Assembly (NCBI RefSeq): GCF_028751195.1
Contig: NZ_CP066784.1
Coordinates: forward strand, 992,001-1,056,000
Length of the DNA stretch: 64,000 bases
Direction: 5' to 3'
From: Alicyclobacillus sp. ALC3
Lineage (GTDB): Bacteria > Bacillota > Bacilli > Alicyclobacillales > Alicyclobacillaceae
Shown here: in pieces, positions 18,720 through 27,505 of the stretch
Layout of the letters: each line of letters opens with the position of its first letter
Position numbering within the stretch: the stretch's first letter is position 1
The notes under the pieces: generated by a model
Seen by the model: only the letters and a program-made list of their open reading frames with translations
Database searches by the model: none
Told to the model about the DNA's origin: nothing
Made by a program: the position numbers and the translations under genes

Positions 18720-19467
18720 CCTCGCCACGGTTTCCTCGCCACCGCGGCGCGATGACGTGGTGAACGTCAGCCGCACCTTCGGCTTGTGTCAACGCAATCT
18801 CTTCTTCCGGCCACATTTCAAGTCCACACCTAAGTTCTCGAGTTGATGTTGCGAGTTCGCTCGCTGAAGTTTCGCCCGCTTCATCCTGTTCCTTCTGTCG
18901 CGCCTGCACCAAAAGTGCTGTCTGCTCGCTGACCGCATCGAGCAGCTTGTCTGGCGAGACGCCAACATAAGCGAACACCCGCAGCGGGTACAGTTCCACA
19001 TCGAGTACGACCTGTGCCACTGTGGCAATGACATGCAAGCAGGGCTGCTCAAGGTCAGGACACGTGCACAAACTATGCGCTACCATGTCCGCTGACTGTT
19101 CCTGAGTCGGGAACAAGTGGACTTCGTGCTCATCCAAAAAGGCAATAAATTCGCTGTCCCACTGACCCGCCAATAGTGCAGCCAGCCAGTCCGGGCGGCG
19201 CGCCAGCCAAAGGGCAATCGACGACAAGTGAGGTGCCCACCAGCCGACAGCCGGGATGGTCACCTTGTACGAATCCCCAGGTCCACCCGCCCGGACAGAA
19301 GCCGTGATTTCCCCATCCTGGCAACTCACGCGCTTAACCGCCCCTGACTTTGCGAGGGCGCGGCCGCGACGCAAGCGGCTCTTTTCAGCACGGTCAGTAA
19401 ATGGCCGCCAGCGCATCTCTACGAAACTCACTGCAGTCGCTTTACTGCTCCCTTTGCGACCTGCCAC
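18712..19467 (-). CDS. SWIM zinc finger protein
   Basis: 251 residues. The SWIM motif CTCPDLEQPCLH (C-x-C-x-n-C-x-H) lies near the middle, preceded by a helical region. SWIM proteins next to SNF2 helicases are a common bacterial pair; the finger is thought to bind DNA or protein. The GTG at 19467 follows GGGAGG by about 7 bp; earlier ATG codons (19488) overlap the ribosome site. The gene begins 43 bp after the helicase stop, so both are one transcription unit. The role is not established; DNA repair or chromosome processing is inferred from the partner. Confidence 0.85.
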   Translation of the reverse strand: MAGRKGSSKATAVSFVEMRWRPFTDRAEKSRLRRGRALAKSGAVKRVSCQDGEITASVRAGGPGDSYKVTIPAVGWWAPHLSSIALWLARRPDWLAALLAGQWDSEFIAFLDEHEVHLFPTQEQSADMVAHSLCTCPDLEQPCLHVIATVAQVVLDVELYPLRVFAYVGVSPDKLLDAVSEQTALLVQARQKEQDEAGETSASELATSTRELRCGLEMWPEEEIALTQAEGAADVHHVIAPRWRGNRGEVT

Positions 19468-19510
19468 GACAGCACCTCCCTCATTCATCGGCAAAAGCAG
19501 ACACACTGTG

Positions 19511-22500
19511 TTACAAGAGTTCTTCTTCCAGCGCCGCATCCGCGGACAACGCGAACAACTCGCGCAGAGCTTCGTCGTCGAGTTCCGTGATCCACCCCTC
19601 TGCATGGTCTCCGACGACCGCTGCAGACAACTGCCGCTTAGATGTGATCAACTGGTCTATCCGCTCTTCGAGCGTTCCAGCGCAAATGAGTTTGTGCACC
19701 TGAACGTTTTTTGTCTGACCGATGCGAAACACGCGGTCTGTCGCTTGGTCCTCCACGGCAGGATTCCACCAGCGGTCGTAGTGGAAAACGTAGTTGGCGC
19801 GCGTCAGGTTGAGCCCCACACCGCCCGCTTTGAGCGACAGCACCAAGACCGGAGACGGGTCGCGTCCAGATTGGAAGTCCTCGACAAGTTTGCCGCGCGC
19901 CGCAGCACTGAGCCCACCGTGCAAGAACTTTGGCCGCCACGGGTACCGTTCAGCCATGCTGTCGCAGAGCAGTTCCCCCATGTCGCGAAACTGTGTAAAC
20001 ACTAACGCTGCAGCCCCTTCGTCCACAACATCCTCCAACAACTCAAGCAACAACCCGAGCTTACCCGAGCGGCGCACATCGCCACGGCCTCCTTCCACAA
20101 GACATGGATGGTCGCAGATCTGCTTGAGTCGGACGAGTGCCGCCAAGATGCGTCCCCGGCGCGAGAGGTCTGTGCGGGACAGATCGATGTCTGTGAACAG
20201 CCGGTTAACAATCGTCTGGTAGAGCGCCGCCTGCTCCGACGTGAGAGATGCGTACTCCTGCACTTCCCACTTCTCCGGCAGTTCGACCTGAATCGCTGGG
20301 TCTGACTTGCTGCGCCGAAGCAGGAGCGGGCGGATGAGCCGCTGCAACTGCCGACTTGGCAGTGAATCTGGCCGCGCATCGACCGGACCCGCAAACTTCT
20401 TGCGAAACCACGTGACCCCTCCGAGGTAGCCCGGGTTGGTGAAGTGGAAAATCGACCACAGCTCTTCGAGGCGGTTTTCAACCGGCGTGCCAGTCAGCGC
20501 GATGCGGTGTCTAGCACGCAGGCTTTGCACCGCTTGAGCCTGCTTTGTATCCGCATTCTTGATGTTCTGCGCTTCATCGGCGATGACCGTATCCCACGCC
20601 ACTGCCTGCAAGATGTCTGCATCTCGAACGGCGATGGCGTACGTAGTCATGACAAGGTCAAAGTTGCGCACGGCATCTGCCAGGCGGTCACCACCATCTG
20701 GCAACGGGTCATTGCGCACGGCCCCGTGGTGCACGTGCACCGTCAAGTCTGGGCTAAACCGAGCAATTTCAGCTCGCCAGTTCTGCAGCAGCGATGTCGG
20801 ACAGATGAGCAGATGTGGTCCTTGCTGCTCCCTGTTCTCTTTCAAGTTGAGCAGGTACGCCAGGACTTGAATCGTCTTCCCGAGTCCCATGTCGTCCGCA
20901 AGGCAAGCCCCGCAACTGAGTTTGCGCAAGTGCAGCAACCACTCGTACCCGGTCTGCTGGTAGTGGCGCAGTACGCCTTGGAAACCAAGCGGTGGCAGCA
21001 CAGGCGCCGGCTTCTCAGCATCGAGGAAGAACCGCACAACGCGCGAGACGTCCATGGCGTCCTCAGCAAAGTCGACTTCAAGTTCAACCGACGCGTCCTC
21101 TTCGCTCTCCTGACCGATCAGCACCGCCCTAGAGAACTCTGCTGCCGCGGCGCTCTTCGCTGTCAAGCCAATGTCGTTCAACTGCGACAAGATGGCCTCG
21201 ATGGGCACAAGCTTCCACGACCCGCCAAGTCGGACATACGGCGTGCGCTGGTCAACTAAACGTTCAAACTCCTCACTCGTGATGACCTCGTCGTCAACCG
21301 CGAGCGTCCAGTCAAAATCAATCAACTGATCGGCGTCGAACCAGCCCTGACCTCTGTGCGAACCCTGCTTTCTTGTCTGCGCGCGCTCGCGACCGCGGCG
21401 CACCTGCACGCGAATGCGCACGTTCGACAAGCGCGTCGCATCGAAGTCTGCCGTGCGAACAATAAACCCTGCTGCGCGCAGCTTTGGTAAACCGTGCATA
21501 GCAAAGTCTGCAACATCCTCCGGAGCAATCCTGCACCCGCCAGGTCCCGGTTCCCGGAGGCCCTGCAAAATCGGCTCGTAGTACTCACCCGCTTCAAGTA
21601 AAAGTGGCAAGATCCACTCGTCCGGGTGCGTCAATACCTGACGCCCGACACGCAGCCTGCGAGACTGGTTCGACCACAAGCGCGAGAGCGGGACGCGCTC
21701 TGGCCAGATGTTGTGCGCAACAATGTACTGCAACTGCCAATCCCCGGTTGGACGGTCCTCAGGCGGCGGCACGACCTCGAACTCGAGGTGACAGTCCGCG
21801 CGCCCACTGGTGTCCTCAAGCCACTCTTCGCGCCATCCTGTATCGACAAATCCCCGGCTCAGCAACCTGCGCAGGAGCCAACCATCCGCCGCAAACAGCC
21901 GGTCTTTTTCATCCGTCGCCCAGAGCCCGTTCTGCCAGCGCGCCATCAGCTCTGCCTCACCGCGGTACAGAACTCGGTACGGCGAGTGGCCCTCGCCTTC
22001 AGATTGCGGACTCGCCACAGGCGACAGGGACGCGCGAACAGCGTGATCGACACACTGCCAGAGCCACTTGTCCAAGATGCGCACGCCGTGTTGACGTCGC
22101 CGCCAGCCGAATTCATGCCGCCAACCCTCTCGCCACACCTGCTCTGCCTCATCCGCCAGCATCCGGCGCAACCCGCGTAGTGCAGCATTCGTCCACGCTG
22201 GCAGCCAAATTGCCGCGTACGCGCTGTCATGCGACAACCAGCGCGTCCACCCATCCTCTGCTCCCTCTGCCAAACGAAAACACATCTCTATCACTTCGTC
22301 TGTCTTCAGGTCAGACGGGGCCGCAAACGCGATCACGTCCTCACACTGCACAAGTCTCTGCGCCAACCTCGCGCCGCGCACGAACAGCGCAAACGCGCCC
22401 GTCACTTGCCAGCCGACAGGCAACTCCAAGTGCGCGCAGGCATCACTCGAACCCGCATCGGCGCTCGCAAGGACATTCGCTGCGCGCACAAAGTCATTCA

Positions 22501-22831
22501 TCGTGTAGACGGCAGCGCCGCCTTCGGTTTCGCGGACAGGCTGAATCCCCCCTGCTGTCTCCGCTAACCAGCGCACAACAGCGAGGAGTTCTTCAGAGCA
22601 CTGCGAGCGACCATCTGCCTGGTCTGACACCCACACCTGTATCTCTCCAGGGTCAGACCATGCTTCCCCGGAAAGCGCCTCTGCAGTCAGCCACAGCGTC
22701 GGCTGTTCGCTGCCTGCGAGCGTTCCCCTTGACCCGCGTCGATAACTCGTTTCATTCGATTCTGTCCATGAGCCGCTACGCGTTGTCATCACACCCTGCG
22801 TGGGCTTCTCTGACGATGCCTGCTGCCCCAT
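19511..22831 (-). CDS. SNF2-family DEAD/DEAH-like helicase
   Basis: 1106 residues. A long N-terminal region of the bacterial SNF2-associated type is followed by the ATPase core: ADDMGLGKTIQ (Walker A), IADEAQNIKN (DEAQ box), ALTGTPVENRLEELW (motif III), LHGGLSAAARGKLVEDF, and the C-terminal KAGGVGLNLTRANYVFHYD plus DQATDRVFRIGQ. These are complete, so an active DNA translocase is expected. The ATG at 22831 lies 11 bp after GGAGG. It is paired with the SWIM gene downstream and divergent from ytrH. The substrate is unknown. Confidence 0.93.
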   Translation of the reverse strand: MGQQASSEKPTQGVMTTRSGSWTESNETSYRRGSRGTLAGSEQPTLWLTAEALSGEAWSDPGEIQVWVSDQADGRSQCSEELLAVVRWLAETAGGIQPVRETEGGAAVYTMNDFVRAANVLASADAGSSDACAHLELPVGWQVTGAFALFVRGARLAQRLVQCEDVIAFAAPSDLKTDEVIEMCFRLAEGAEDGWTRWLSHDSAYAAIWLPAWTNAALRGLRRMLADEAEQVWREGWRHEFGWRRRQHGVRILDKWLWQCVDHAVRASLSPVASPQSEGEGHSPYRVLYRGEAELMARWQNGLWATDEKDRLFAADGWLLRRLLSRGFVDTGWREEWLEDTSGRADCHLEFEVVPPPEDRPTGDWQLQYIVAHNIWPERVPLSRLWSNQSRRLRVGRQVLTHPDEWILPLLLEAGEYYEPILQGLREPGPGGCRIAPEDVADFAMHGLPKLRAAGFIVRTADFDATRLSNVRIRVQVRRGRERAQTRKQGSHRGQGWFDADQLIDFDWTLAVDDEVITSEEFERLVDQRTPYVRLGGSWKLVPIEAILSQLNDIGLTAKSAAAAEFSRAVLIGQESEEDASVELEVDFAEDAMDVSRVVRFFLDAEKPAPVLPPLGFQGVLRHYQQTGYEWLLHLRKLSCGACLADDMGLGKTIQVLAYLLNLKENREQQGPHLLICPTSLLQNWRAEIARFSPDLTVHVHHGAVRNDPLPDGGDRLADAVRNFDLVMTTYAIAVRDADILQAVAWDTVIADEAQNIKNADTKQAQAVQSLRARHRIALTGTPVENRLEELWSIFHFTNPGYLGGVTWFRKKFAGPVDARPDSLPSRQLQRLIRPLLLRRSKSDPAIQVELPEKWEVQEYASLTSEQAALYQTIVNRLFTDIDLSRTDLSRRGRILAALVRLKQICDHPCLVEGGRGDVRRSGKLGLLLELLEDVVDEGAAALVFTQFRDMGELLCDSMAERYPWRPKFLHGGLSAAARGKLVEDFQSGRDPSPVLVLSLKAGGVGLNLTRANYVFHYDRWWNPAVEDQATDRVFRIGQTKNVQVHKLICAGTLEERIDQLITSKRQLSAAVVGDHAEGWITELDDEALRELFALSADAALEEELL

Positions 22832-22872
22832 GTTTGTTTTTTCCTCCACCTGAAGCCTATTCACTCATCATA

Positions 22873-22901
22873 TCATATTTGCCGCCCGCGTCCCGTATCT
22901 T
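22873..22901 (+). promoter_or_regulatory. Candidate sigma-E promoter of ytrHI
   Basis: TCATATT (22873-22879) matches the sigma-E -35 pattern; 14 bp later CGTATCTT (22894-22901) matches the -10 only partly. It stands 21 bp before the ytrH ATG. ytrHI is mother-cell expressed in Bacillus, which is why the weak -10 is still worth noting. Confidence 0.35.
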
Positions 22902-22921
22902 GAGGTGGGAGGGTATGTCCG

Positions 22922-23260
22922 ATGTCTACAAACTCACTGTTTTTCCACAACATCGTGGTCGACTTTTGTGTCGCGCTGGGCATGGTTGTAGGCGGCGCGG
23001 TACTCGGTGGCATCGCCGCCGTATTTACACATGCAGCTCCAATGACCACCATGGTGCGACTCGCCGGGCAACTAAAAATCTGGGCGCTCGTCAGCACCTT
23101 AGGAGGCACCATGGATACCCTGCGTGCCATTGAATCTGGGGTCCTTGAACGCCAACTCGTCCCGATGGGGAAACAGTTCGCGTACCTTGTCGCGGCGTTC
23201 CTCGGATGCCAGCTTGGCTACATCGTGATCCGCTGGATGGCCGGCAATGACCTGCCATGA
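22922..23260 (+). CDS. ytrH: Sporulation membrane protein YtrH
   Basis: 112 residues with three hydrophobic segments. The sequence follows YtrH: an N-terminal helix with ALGMVVGGAVLGG, then LKIWALVSTLGGTMDTLRAIESG, then a C-terminal helix with GCQLGYIVIRWM. In Bacillus YtrH and YtrI act in the mother cell under sigma-E and support spore resistance. GGGAGGG lies 8 bp upstream of the ATG. The stop overlaps the ytrI start as ATGA. It is direct evidence that the organism is an endospore former. Confidence 0.9.
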   Translation: MSTNSLFFHNIVVDFCVALGMVVGGAVLGGIAAVFTHAAPMTTMVRLAGQLKIWALVSTLGGTMDTLRAIESGVLERQLVPMGKQFAYLVAAFLGCQLGYIVIRWMAGNDLP

Positions 23261-23712
23261 ACGTACGCCAAGCCGCCGGATTCCTCTCCTTTGGCATTCT
23301 CATTGGGGGCGCGGCCATGAACATCATTCACGGTCACCAGTTCGAAAACCTCAACCTGCAGATCTCCAGCCTGAAAATGCACTACGACGAAGTGGAGCGT
23401 GAGAACGCCCAACTCTCCGCGCAACTGCATGAGCCAAACCCAGAACCGCTGGTGCAGAGAATCCAGGTTGACGCCAAGGCGCCGGACGGTCCAGCACAGC
23501 TTCAGGTGATCCAGTTTGTCCAGCAACAGCTGCAGTTCCTCGAGGGCCGGCACACTCAGATCCTGATCGACAGCCCAGAACTGCCTACTCACCTGCTGGA
23601 GGGCCGCACCGTACTCGTCGACAACCAGGAGTTGACGATTCACGTGACGAGTACGATGATTGTCGGGGAAACGCTGTACGTCCACGTCAGCGCCTCCTCT
23701 CGTTCCCGGTGA
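23257..23712 (+). CDS. ytrI: Sporulation membrane protein YtrI
   Basis: 151 residues. One N-terminal TM helix (about 5-22) is followed by a coiled-coil stretch (FENLNLQISSLKMHYDEVERENAQLSAQL) and a small C-terminal alpha/beta domain, as in YtrI. It is translationally coupled to ytrH by an ATGA overlap, the same arrangement as in Bacillus, where both are needed for full spore resistance. The identification rests as much on the ytrH neighbour and architecture as on residue similarity. Confidence 0.8.
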   Translation: MNVRQAAGFLSFGILIGGAAMNIIHGHQFENLNLQISSLKMHYDEVERENAQLSAQLHEPNPEPLVQRIQVDAKAPDGPAQLQVIQFVQQQLQFLEGRHTQILIDSPELPTHLLEGRTVLVDNQELTIHVTSTMIVGETLYVHVSASSRSR

Positions 23713-23797
23713 GGCGTACAGAGCCTGCGGATGAACGCGGACAATGCGGACTAACCCGCACCGCGGATGAACCGCACAAGGTGAGGTATGGAATGGA

Positions 23798-24118
23798 ATG
23801 GCTGCAGGAGACATGAAATTCAGCGAGATGACGAGCGAACAGTTGCAGCTGGAAATGGACAAGCTGCAGTCAGACGGACAGCGTGCCCACGATGAAGGGC
23901 GTTGGAGCGAATACAACGTTCTGATGACGAAGTGGTACCTTGCCAAGTCGTACTTGAACCGCGGAACCATCAAGGTAGAAATTGGCCGGATGTACGACTT
24001 GGCCGAGGAGTACGACCGTCTGACTGTGACCAAATTAGTCGGCGTAATGGCCTGGGGCATTCGAGAGTCGACAGCGGCAGAGGACGCGGTTCCGATGGCA
24101 ATGCTCGTGCGGCGGTAA
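23798..24118 (+). CDS. YfhH-like (DUF1811) protein
   Basis: 106 residues. The helical N-terminus (SEMTSEQLQLEMDKLQSD) and the C-terminal FxWGxR...EDAVPMAML pattern (GVMAWGIRESTAAEDAVPMAML) resemble YfhH of Bacillus, of unknown function. The ATG at 23798 is taken; the ribosome site GGTGAGG is 11 bp away, and another ATG at 23813 has AGGAG too close. It follows ytrI by 85 bp and may share its transcript. The 3' end opens directly onto the repeat-rich region. Confidence 0.7.
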   Translation: MAAGDMKFSEMTSEQLQLEMDKLQSDGQRAHDEGRWSEYNVLMTKWYLAKSYLNRGTIKVEIGRMYDLAEEYDRLTVTKLVGVMAWGIRESTAAEDAVPMAMLVRR

Positions 24119-24130
24119 CGCGAGTTGTGG

Positions 24131-24250
24131 CAACTCGGTGCTGGCGCAACTCGTGCTGGGGCCAAGTCGCTACTGGCGCGATTCGTGCTGGGGGCAAGTC
24201 GGTACTGGCGCGATTCGTGCTGGCGCGATTCCTGCTGGGGGCAAGTCGCT
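24131..24250. repeat. Degenerate 16-bp tandem repeat
   Basis: Seven to eight diverged copies of a 15-16 bp unit of the form CAACTCGTGCTGGGGC / CAAGTCGCTACTGGCG / CGATTCGTGCTGGGGG follow the yfhH-like stop directly. No coding sense is evident. Confidence 0.7.
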
Positions 24251-24584
24251 ATGAGGACACCTCACTCACCATGCGCAACTGCTGCGAGTGTGCGCCTCCC
24301 CGCGCGCATTCTCGCCTCCCCGCGCCATGCTGAGTGCCCGTAAGGCGTGGTAGTGCGTTCGCAAATGAATCGGGAACGCACAATAGCAATTTTATGGATA
24401 AAGAGGGTATACTAATGTCCCATATCGGAAACGATAGGGTCTACCTGGATGATGTTGCATTAGTCTGTGCTGTTCTGGATGATGAGACTACAAAAATCTA
24501 ATGCAGTGCAAGAGTGACCAACACATGCCTAAAGGCGGGGCTCCTCAGAACACGCATGACGCAACCGCCTACATTACGTTCTGA
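24251..24584. other. AT-richer intergenic stretch without a supported gene
   Basis: Base use changes to AT-richer from about 24360. A 28-codon frame (24415-24501) begins with ATG but has no ribosome site; it may be the remnant start of the broken gene that follows. Nothing else can be supported. Confidence 0.4.
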
Positions 24585-24740
24585 AAACTCAGTCGAATAA
24601 AAGTTGAAACGCTAGTTGGTGGAACGGATTACGCATTTGAAAAGACCGTTGACAAGTTGGAGTTCGGTGGAGTCCAAATGACACGTAAACAATTAGACTT
24701 CGGGCAGATTGATTGGAATATTAGTGAAGTGTCAAAATGA
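24585..24740 (+). pseudogene. Possible gene remnant ending inside the repeat array
   Basis: The frame from 24585 reads as plausible protein (ETLVGGTDYAFEKTVDKLEF then RKQLDFGQIDWNISEVSK) with AT-richer codons than its neighbours. It has no start codon at its head, and its stop (24738-24740) lies within the first family-1 palindrome. It looks like the 3' end of a lost, perhaps transferred gene. The family is not recognised. Confidence 0.35.
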
Positions 24741-25700
24741 CACCTAGAGCGCGGCGTCCTCACAGGTAAATGTCAAAATGACACCTAATGCGCGGCGTCC
24801 TTGCAGGTAAGTGTCAAAATGACACCTAATGCGCGGCGTCCTCGCAGGTAAGTGTCAAAATGACACCTAGAGCGCGGCGTTCTCGCGGGTAAGTGTCAAA
24901 ATGACACCTAGAGCGCGGCGTCCTCGCGGGTAAGTGTCAAAATGACACCTAGAGCGCGGCGTCCTCACAGGTAAGTGTCAAAATGACACCTAGAGCGCGG
25001 CGTCCTCGCAGGTAGGTGTCAAATTGACACCTAGAGGGCGGCGTCCTCACAGGTAAGTGTCAAAATGACACCTAAAGCGCGGCGGCCTCACAGGTAAGTG
25101 TCAAAATGACACCTAGAGCACGGTGTCCTCACAGGTAAGTGTCAAAATGACACCTAGAGCGCGGCGGCCTCACAGGTAAGTGTCAAAATGACACCTAGAG
25201 CGCGGCGTCCTCACAGGTAAGTGTCAAAATGACACCTAGAGCGCGGCGTCCTCACAGGTAAGTGTCAAAATGACACCTAGAGCGCGGCGCCCTCACAGGT
25301 AAGTGTCAAAATGACACCTAGAGGGCGGCGTCCTCACAGGTAAGTGTCAAAATGACACCTAGAGCGCAGCGTACTCGCAGGTAAGTGTCAAAATGACACC
25401 TAGAGCGCAGCGTACTCGCAGGTAAGTGTCAAAATGACACCTAGAGGGCGGCGTCCTCACAGGTAAGTGTCAAAATGACACCTAGAGCGCAGCGTACTCG
25501 CAGGTAAGTGTCAAAATGACACCTAGAGCGCGGCGGCCTCACAGGTAAGTGTCAAATTGACACCTAAAGCGCGGCGTTCTCGCGGGTAAGTGTCAAAATG
25601 ACACCTAAAGCGCGGCGTTCTCGCGGGTAAGTGTCAAAATGACACCTAGAGCGCGGCGGCCTCACAGGTAAGTGTCAAATTGACACCTAGAGCGCGGCGT
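24729..25700. repeat. Family-1 palindrome array, 24 units of 41 bp
   Basis: Twenty-four copies of the palindrome GTGTCA-N3-TGACAC (N3 is AAA, or AAT in a few) recur at an exact 41-bp period (first at 24729, last at 25672). The inter-palindrome segment, CTAGAGCGCGGCGTCCTCAC plus AGGTAA, varies at few positions. It lies between two convergent genes, yfhH-like and the anti-sigma gene. The same unit occurs inverted at 32.97 and 57.90 kb. Confidence 0.95.
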
Positions 25701-25705
25701 CTTCG

Positions 25706-25872
25706 GTTTGGCGGTCATTAGCGACATTTTCGACACTCAGCGCGACCTGGTGCGCTTGAATTTGGTCGCTTAGCGACGCCTGCGTCGCTAACCTTTCATC
25801 TTTCGCCTTGCCGACGCCACGACAACGGTAAAAATGTCGCTATCCGGGGGCTACGGGGCAAATTAGCGACAA
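25706..25872. repeat. TAGCGAC hairpin element, copy 1
   Basis: The element flanks the end of the 24-unit array. It has TAGCGAC at 25719 and 25864, GTCGCTA at 25836, and a central hairpin at 25770-25791 (10-bp perfect arms TTAGCGACGC / GCGTCGCTAA, 2-nt loop). An inverted copy, about 8 differences in 137 bp by hand alignment, is at 57.7-57.9 kb. Confidence 0.88.
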
Positions 25873-26013
25873 AATCGACATGTTCGCGGTCGAGATCACG
25901 CTGTCAGGCTGGTGATAGCTACACAGGTGTCGCTGCAGCCTAGCTGGCGGCCGACCTACAGCCGACCCACTGCCGACCCACTGCCGGGGCACGACGTGAT
26001 CACGCTCGGGACC
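25873..26013. other. Intergenic remainder before the anti-sigma gene
   Basis: Contains a short direct repeat (GCCGACC(T/C)AC, three copies near 25950-25982). No gene is supported. Confidence 0.4.
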
Positions 26014-26859
26014 TCACAGCGTGTTCGTGCCGAGCACCTTCGGCCCCACCGGCTCGGTGGTCTCAGCGTTCGGTTCCAACGTGATCCCAATAGCGTCAAA
26101 CTGTGCATGCTGGCCGTTCAGAGACACCTGGAGTACACCTGTGCCGCCGGAGCTGGTCGTAATAATACCGGCGCTGTGGCGAGTTCCGTGGTTTAAGAGC
26201 CACACGTGATAAACCTCTGAACCCCGAGTCGGTGTCACATGGGAAATGTACACAATCAGTTGAATGCCGCTGCCTGTTTTGATCACGACGGCTTTCCCGC
26301 TGGCGTTCTGCAAGATGTGCGTCGGTTGCAGGGCCACGGCCGTCGTCGCGTGGGCAAGTTGCGCTTGCAATCCGTTCACTTGCTGACGGTCGTGGACGAC
26401 TTGTTGTGTAAGCACAAGGCTAACCAGAAACAGTGCCGCAGAGAGCGACCACGGGAGCATCCGGCGAGCAAAGCTTGTGCGCTTTCGGCGCCCATTGGAC
26501 GACGCCCCATCGGCGTTCTCCGATGCGTCAGTACTGGCGTAAGCGTTGCTACTGACGTATGTGGTTCCAACTGGAGAGCGCTGCCTGAGCACTTCCTCTG
26601 GAGAGCGCTGCCTGAGCACTTCCTGTGGTGAGCGTTGCTTAAACGCCTCCGCCATCACGATCGCCTTCAGGTCCACCGGTGGATCGACTGGGGCCAGTGC
26701 GCTCGGCAAGAGAGTCTGTGCCTGCTCCAACTGCGCTACATCTCGCTGGCAAGTCAAGCACGTCGCCACATGACGTGAGACAACTTCACGTTCTACACCC
26801 GTGAGTCGCTCCTGCAAATACGCCAAAAGGTCGATATCCTCGCACGTGTACTCGCTCAC
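26014..26859 (-). CDS. RskA-like zinc-binding anti-sigma factor
   Basis: 281 residues. The N-terminal zinc-binding anti-sigma motif is H30-x3-C34-x2-C37 (HVATCLTC). A linker holds three tandem QRSP units (about 75-96). One TM helix follows at about 134-154, then a C-terminal RskA-type extracytoplasmic domain with two repeated beta units. It should hold the partner ECF sigma factor at the membrane until a signal triggers proteolysis. The GTG at 26859 overlaps the sigma stop as GTGA, so the two are translated together. The signal is unknown, but the sortase neighbours point to the cell envelope. Confidence 0.87.
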   Translation of the reverse strand: MSEYTCEDIDLLAYLQERLTGVEREVVSRHVATCLTCQRDVAQLEQAQTLLPSALAPVDPPVDLKAIVMAEAFKQRSPQEVLRQRSPEEVLRQRSPVGTTYVSSNAYASTDASENADGASSNGRRKRTSFARRMLPWSLSAALFLVSLVLTQQVVHDRQQVNGLQAQLAHATTAVALQPTHILQNASGKAVVIKTGSGIQLIVYISHVTPTRGSEVYHVWLLNHGTRHSAGIITTSSGGTGVLQVSLNGQHAQFDAIGITLEPNAETTEPVGPKVLGTNTL

Positions 26860-27431
26860 CCTTCTAGCCCCCCTTTCCACTCCGGCATCGCCTCGCGCAG
26901 AACCTTCAACGCTCTATGTAAGCGGGTCTTCACCGTGCCAAGCGGCCGATTCAACTCCTTTGCGATCTCGCTGAGCGTCATCTGCCGGAAATAGGCCAAT
27001 TCCACAACAGTTCGCTCCTCTATCTGCAGAGACTGCAACGCTGCCTCCACATCTTCGCGAAACCACTGTGCAAAGGAGACGCGCTGTGTCTCGACGTGAG
27101 GCAGCAATTGCGGGTCTTCAACGACATTGCCGTGGATCCCGACCACGACCCCCTGCCGTTCCCGCCGACGCAGCTTGTCGTACAGAATCCGCCTAGTGAT
27201 CGTCAGCAGCCAAGTTCGAAACTGACTGCGCTCTGCCTGATAGCGAGCTTCCGTGGTCCACAGCCGAACGAAGACGTCCTGCGTCACTTCGCTAGCTAAG
27301 TCTGAGTCGTTGCACGACCGTAGCGCAAAGCTGTAGACGACCCTGCTGTACCTGTCGTACAGTGCCTCAAAAGCTCCTGCGTCACCCTGCTGAATTTTTT
27401 CAAACAAGGTGGCATCGTCGAGCGAGTTCAT
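26856..27431 (-). CDS. ECF-type RNA polymerase sigma factor (SigK-like)
   Basis: 191 residues. Region 2 (FEALYDRYSRVVYSFALR ... EVTQDVFVRLW) and region 4 (EERTVVELAYFRQMTLSEIAKELNRPLGTVKTRLHRALKVLRE) are both intact. The adjacent RskA-like anti-sigma suggests the SigK/RskA group. The ATG at 27431 follows AAGGAG. A 20-bp perfect hairpin lies 24 bp upstream. It may direct transcription of the sortase/anchor genes, since an ECF-like promoter is seen before that pair; this is inference. Confidence 0.92.
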   Translation of the reverse strand: MNSLDDATLFEKIQQGDAGAFEALYDRYSRVVYSFALRSCNDSDLASEVTQDVFVRLWTTEARYQAERSQFRTWLLTITRRILYDKLRRRERQGVVVGIHGNVVEDPQLLPHVETQRVSFAQWFREDVEAALQSLQIEERTVVELAYFRQMTLSEIAKELNRPLGTVKTRLHRALKVLREAMPEWKGGLEG

Positions 27432-27454
27432 TGACGAGTCACTCCTTATCCATC

Positions 27455-27504
27455 CACAAGGCGGACAGGTTGCCTCTACTATACGGCAACCTGTCCGCCT
27501 TGTG
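27455..27504 (-). terminator. Perfect 20-bp hairpin after the sortase gene
   Basis: Arms 27455-27474 and 27485-27504 are exactly complementary, with a 10-nt loop. It begins 2 bp after the sortase stop, so termination is likely, but the U-tract is missing and the hairpin also forms the leader of the sigma gene, where it could act as an attenuator. Confidence 0.7.
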
Positions 27505-27505
27505 A

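Noticed and set aside
23902..24333. 143-codon frame after the YfhH-like gene
   Set aside because: Out-of-frame reading of that gene plus the 16-bp degenerate repeat.
24729..25700. CRISPR array
   Set aside because: The inter-palindrome segments are conserved rather than unique, the palindrome is only 15 bp, and no cas gene is present.
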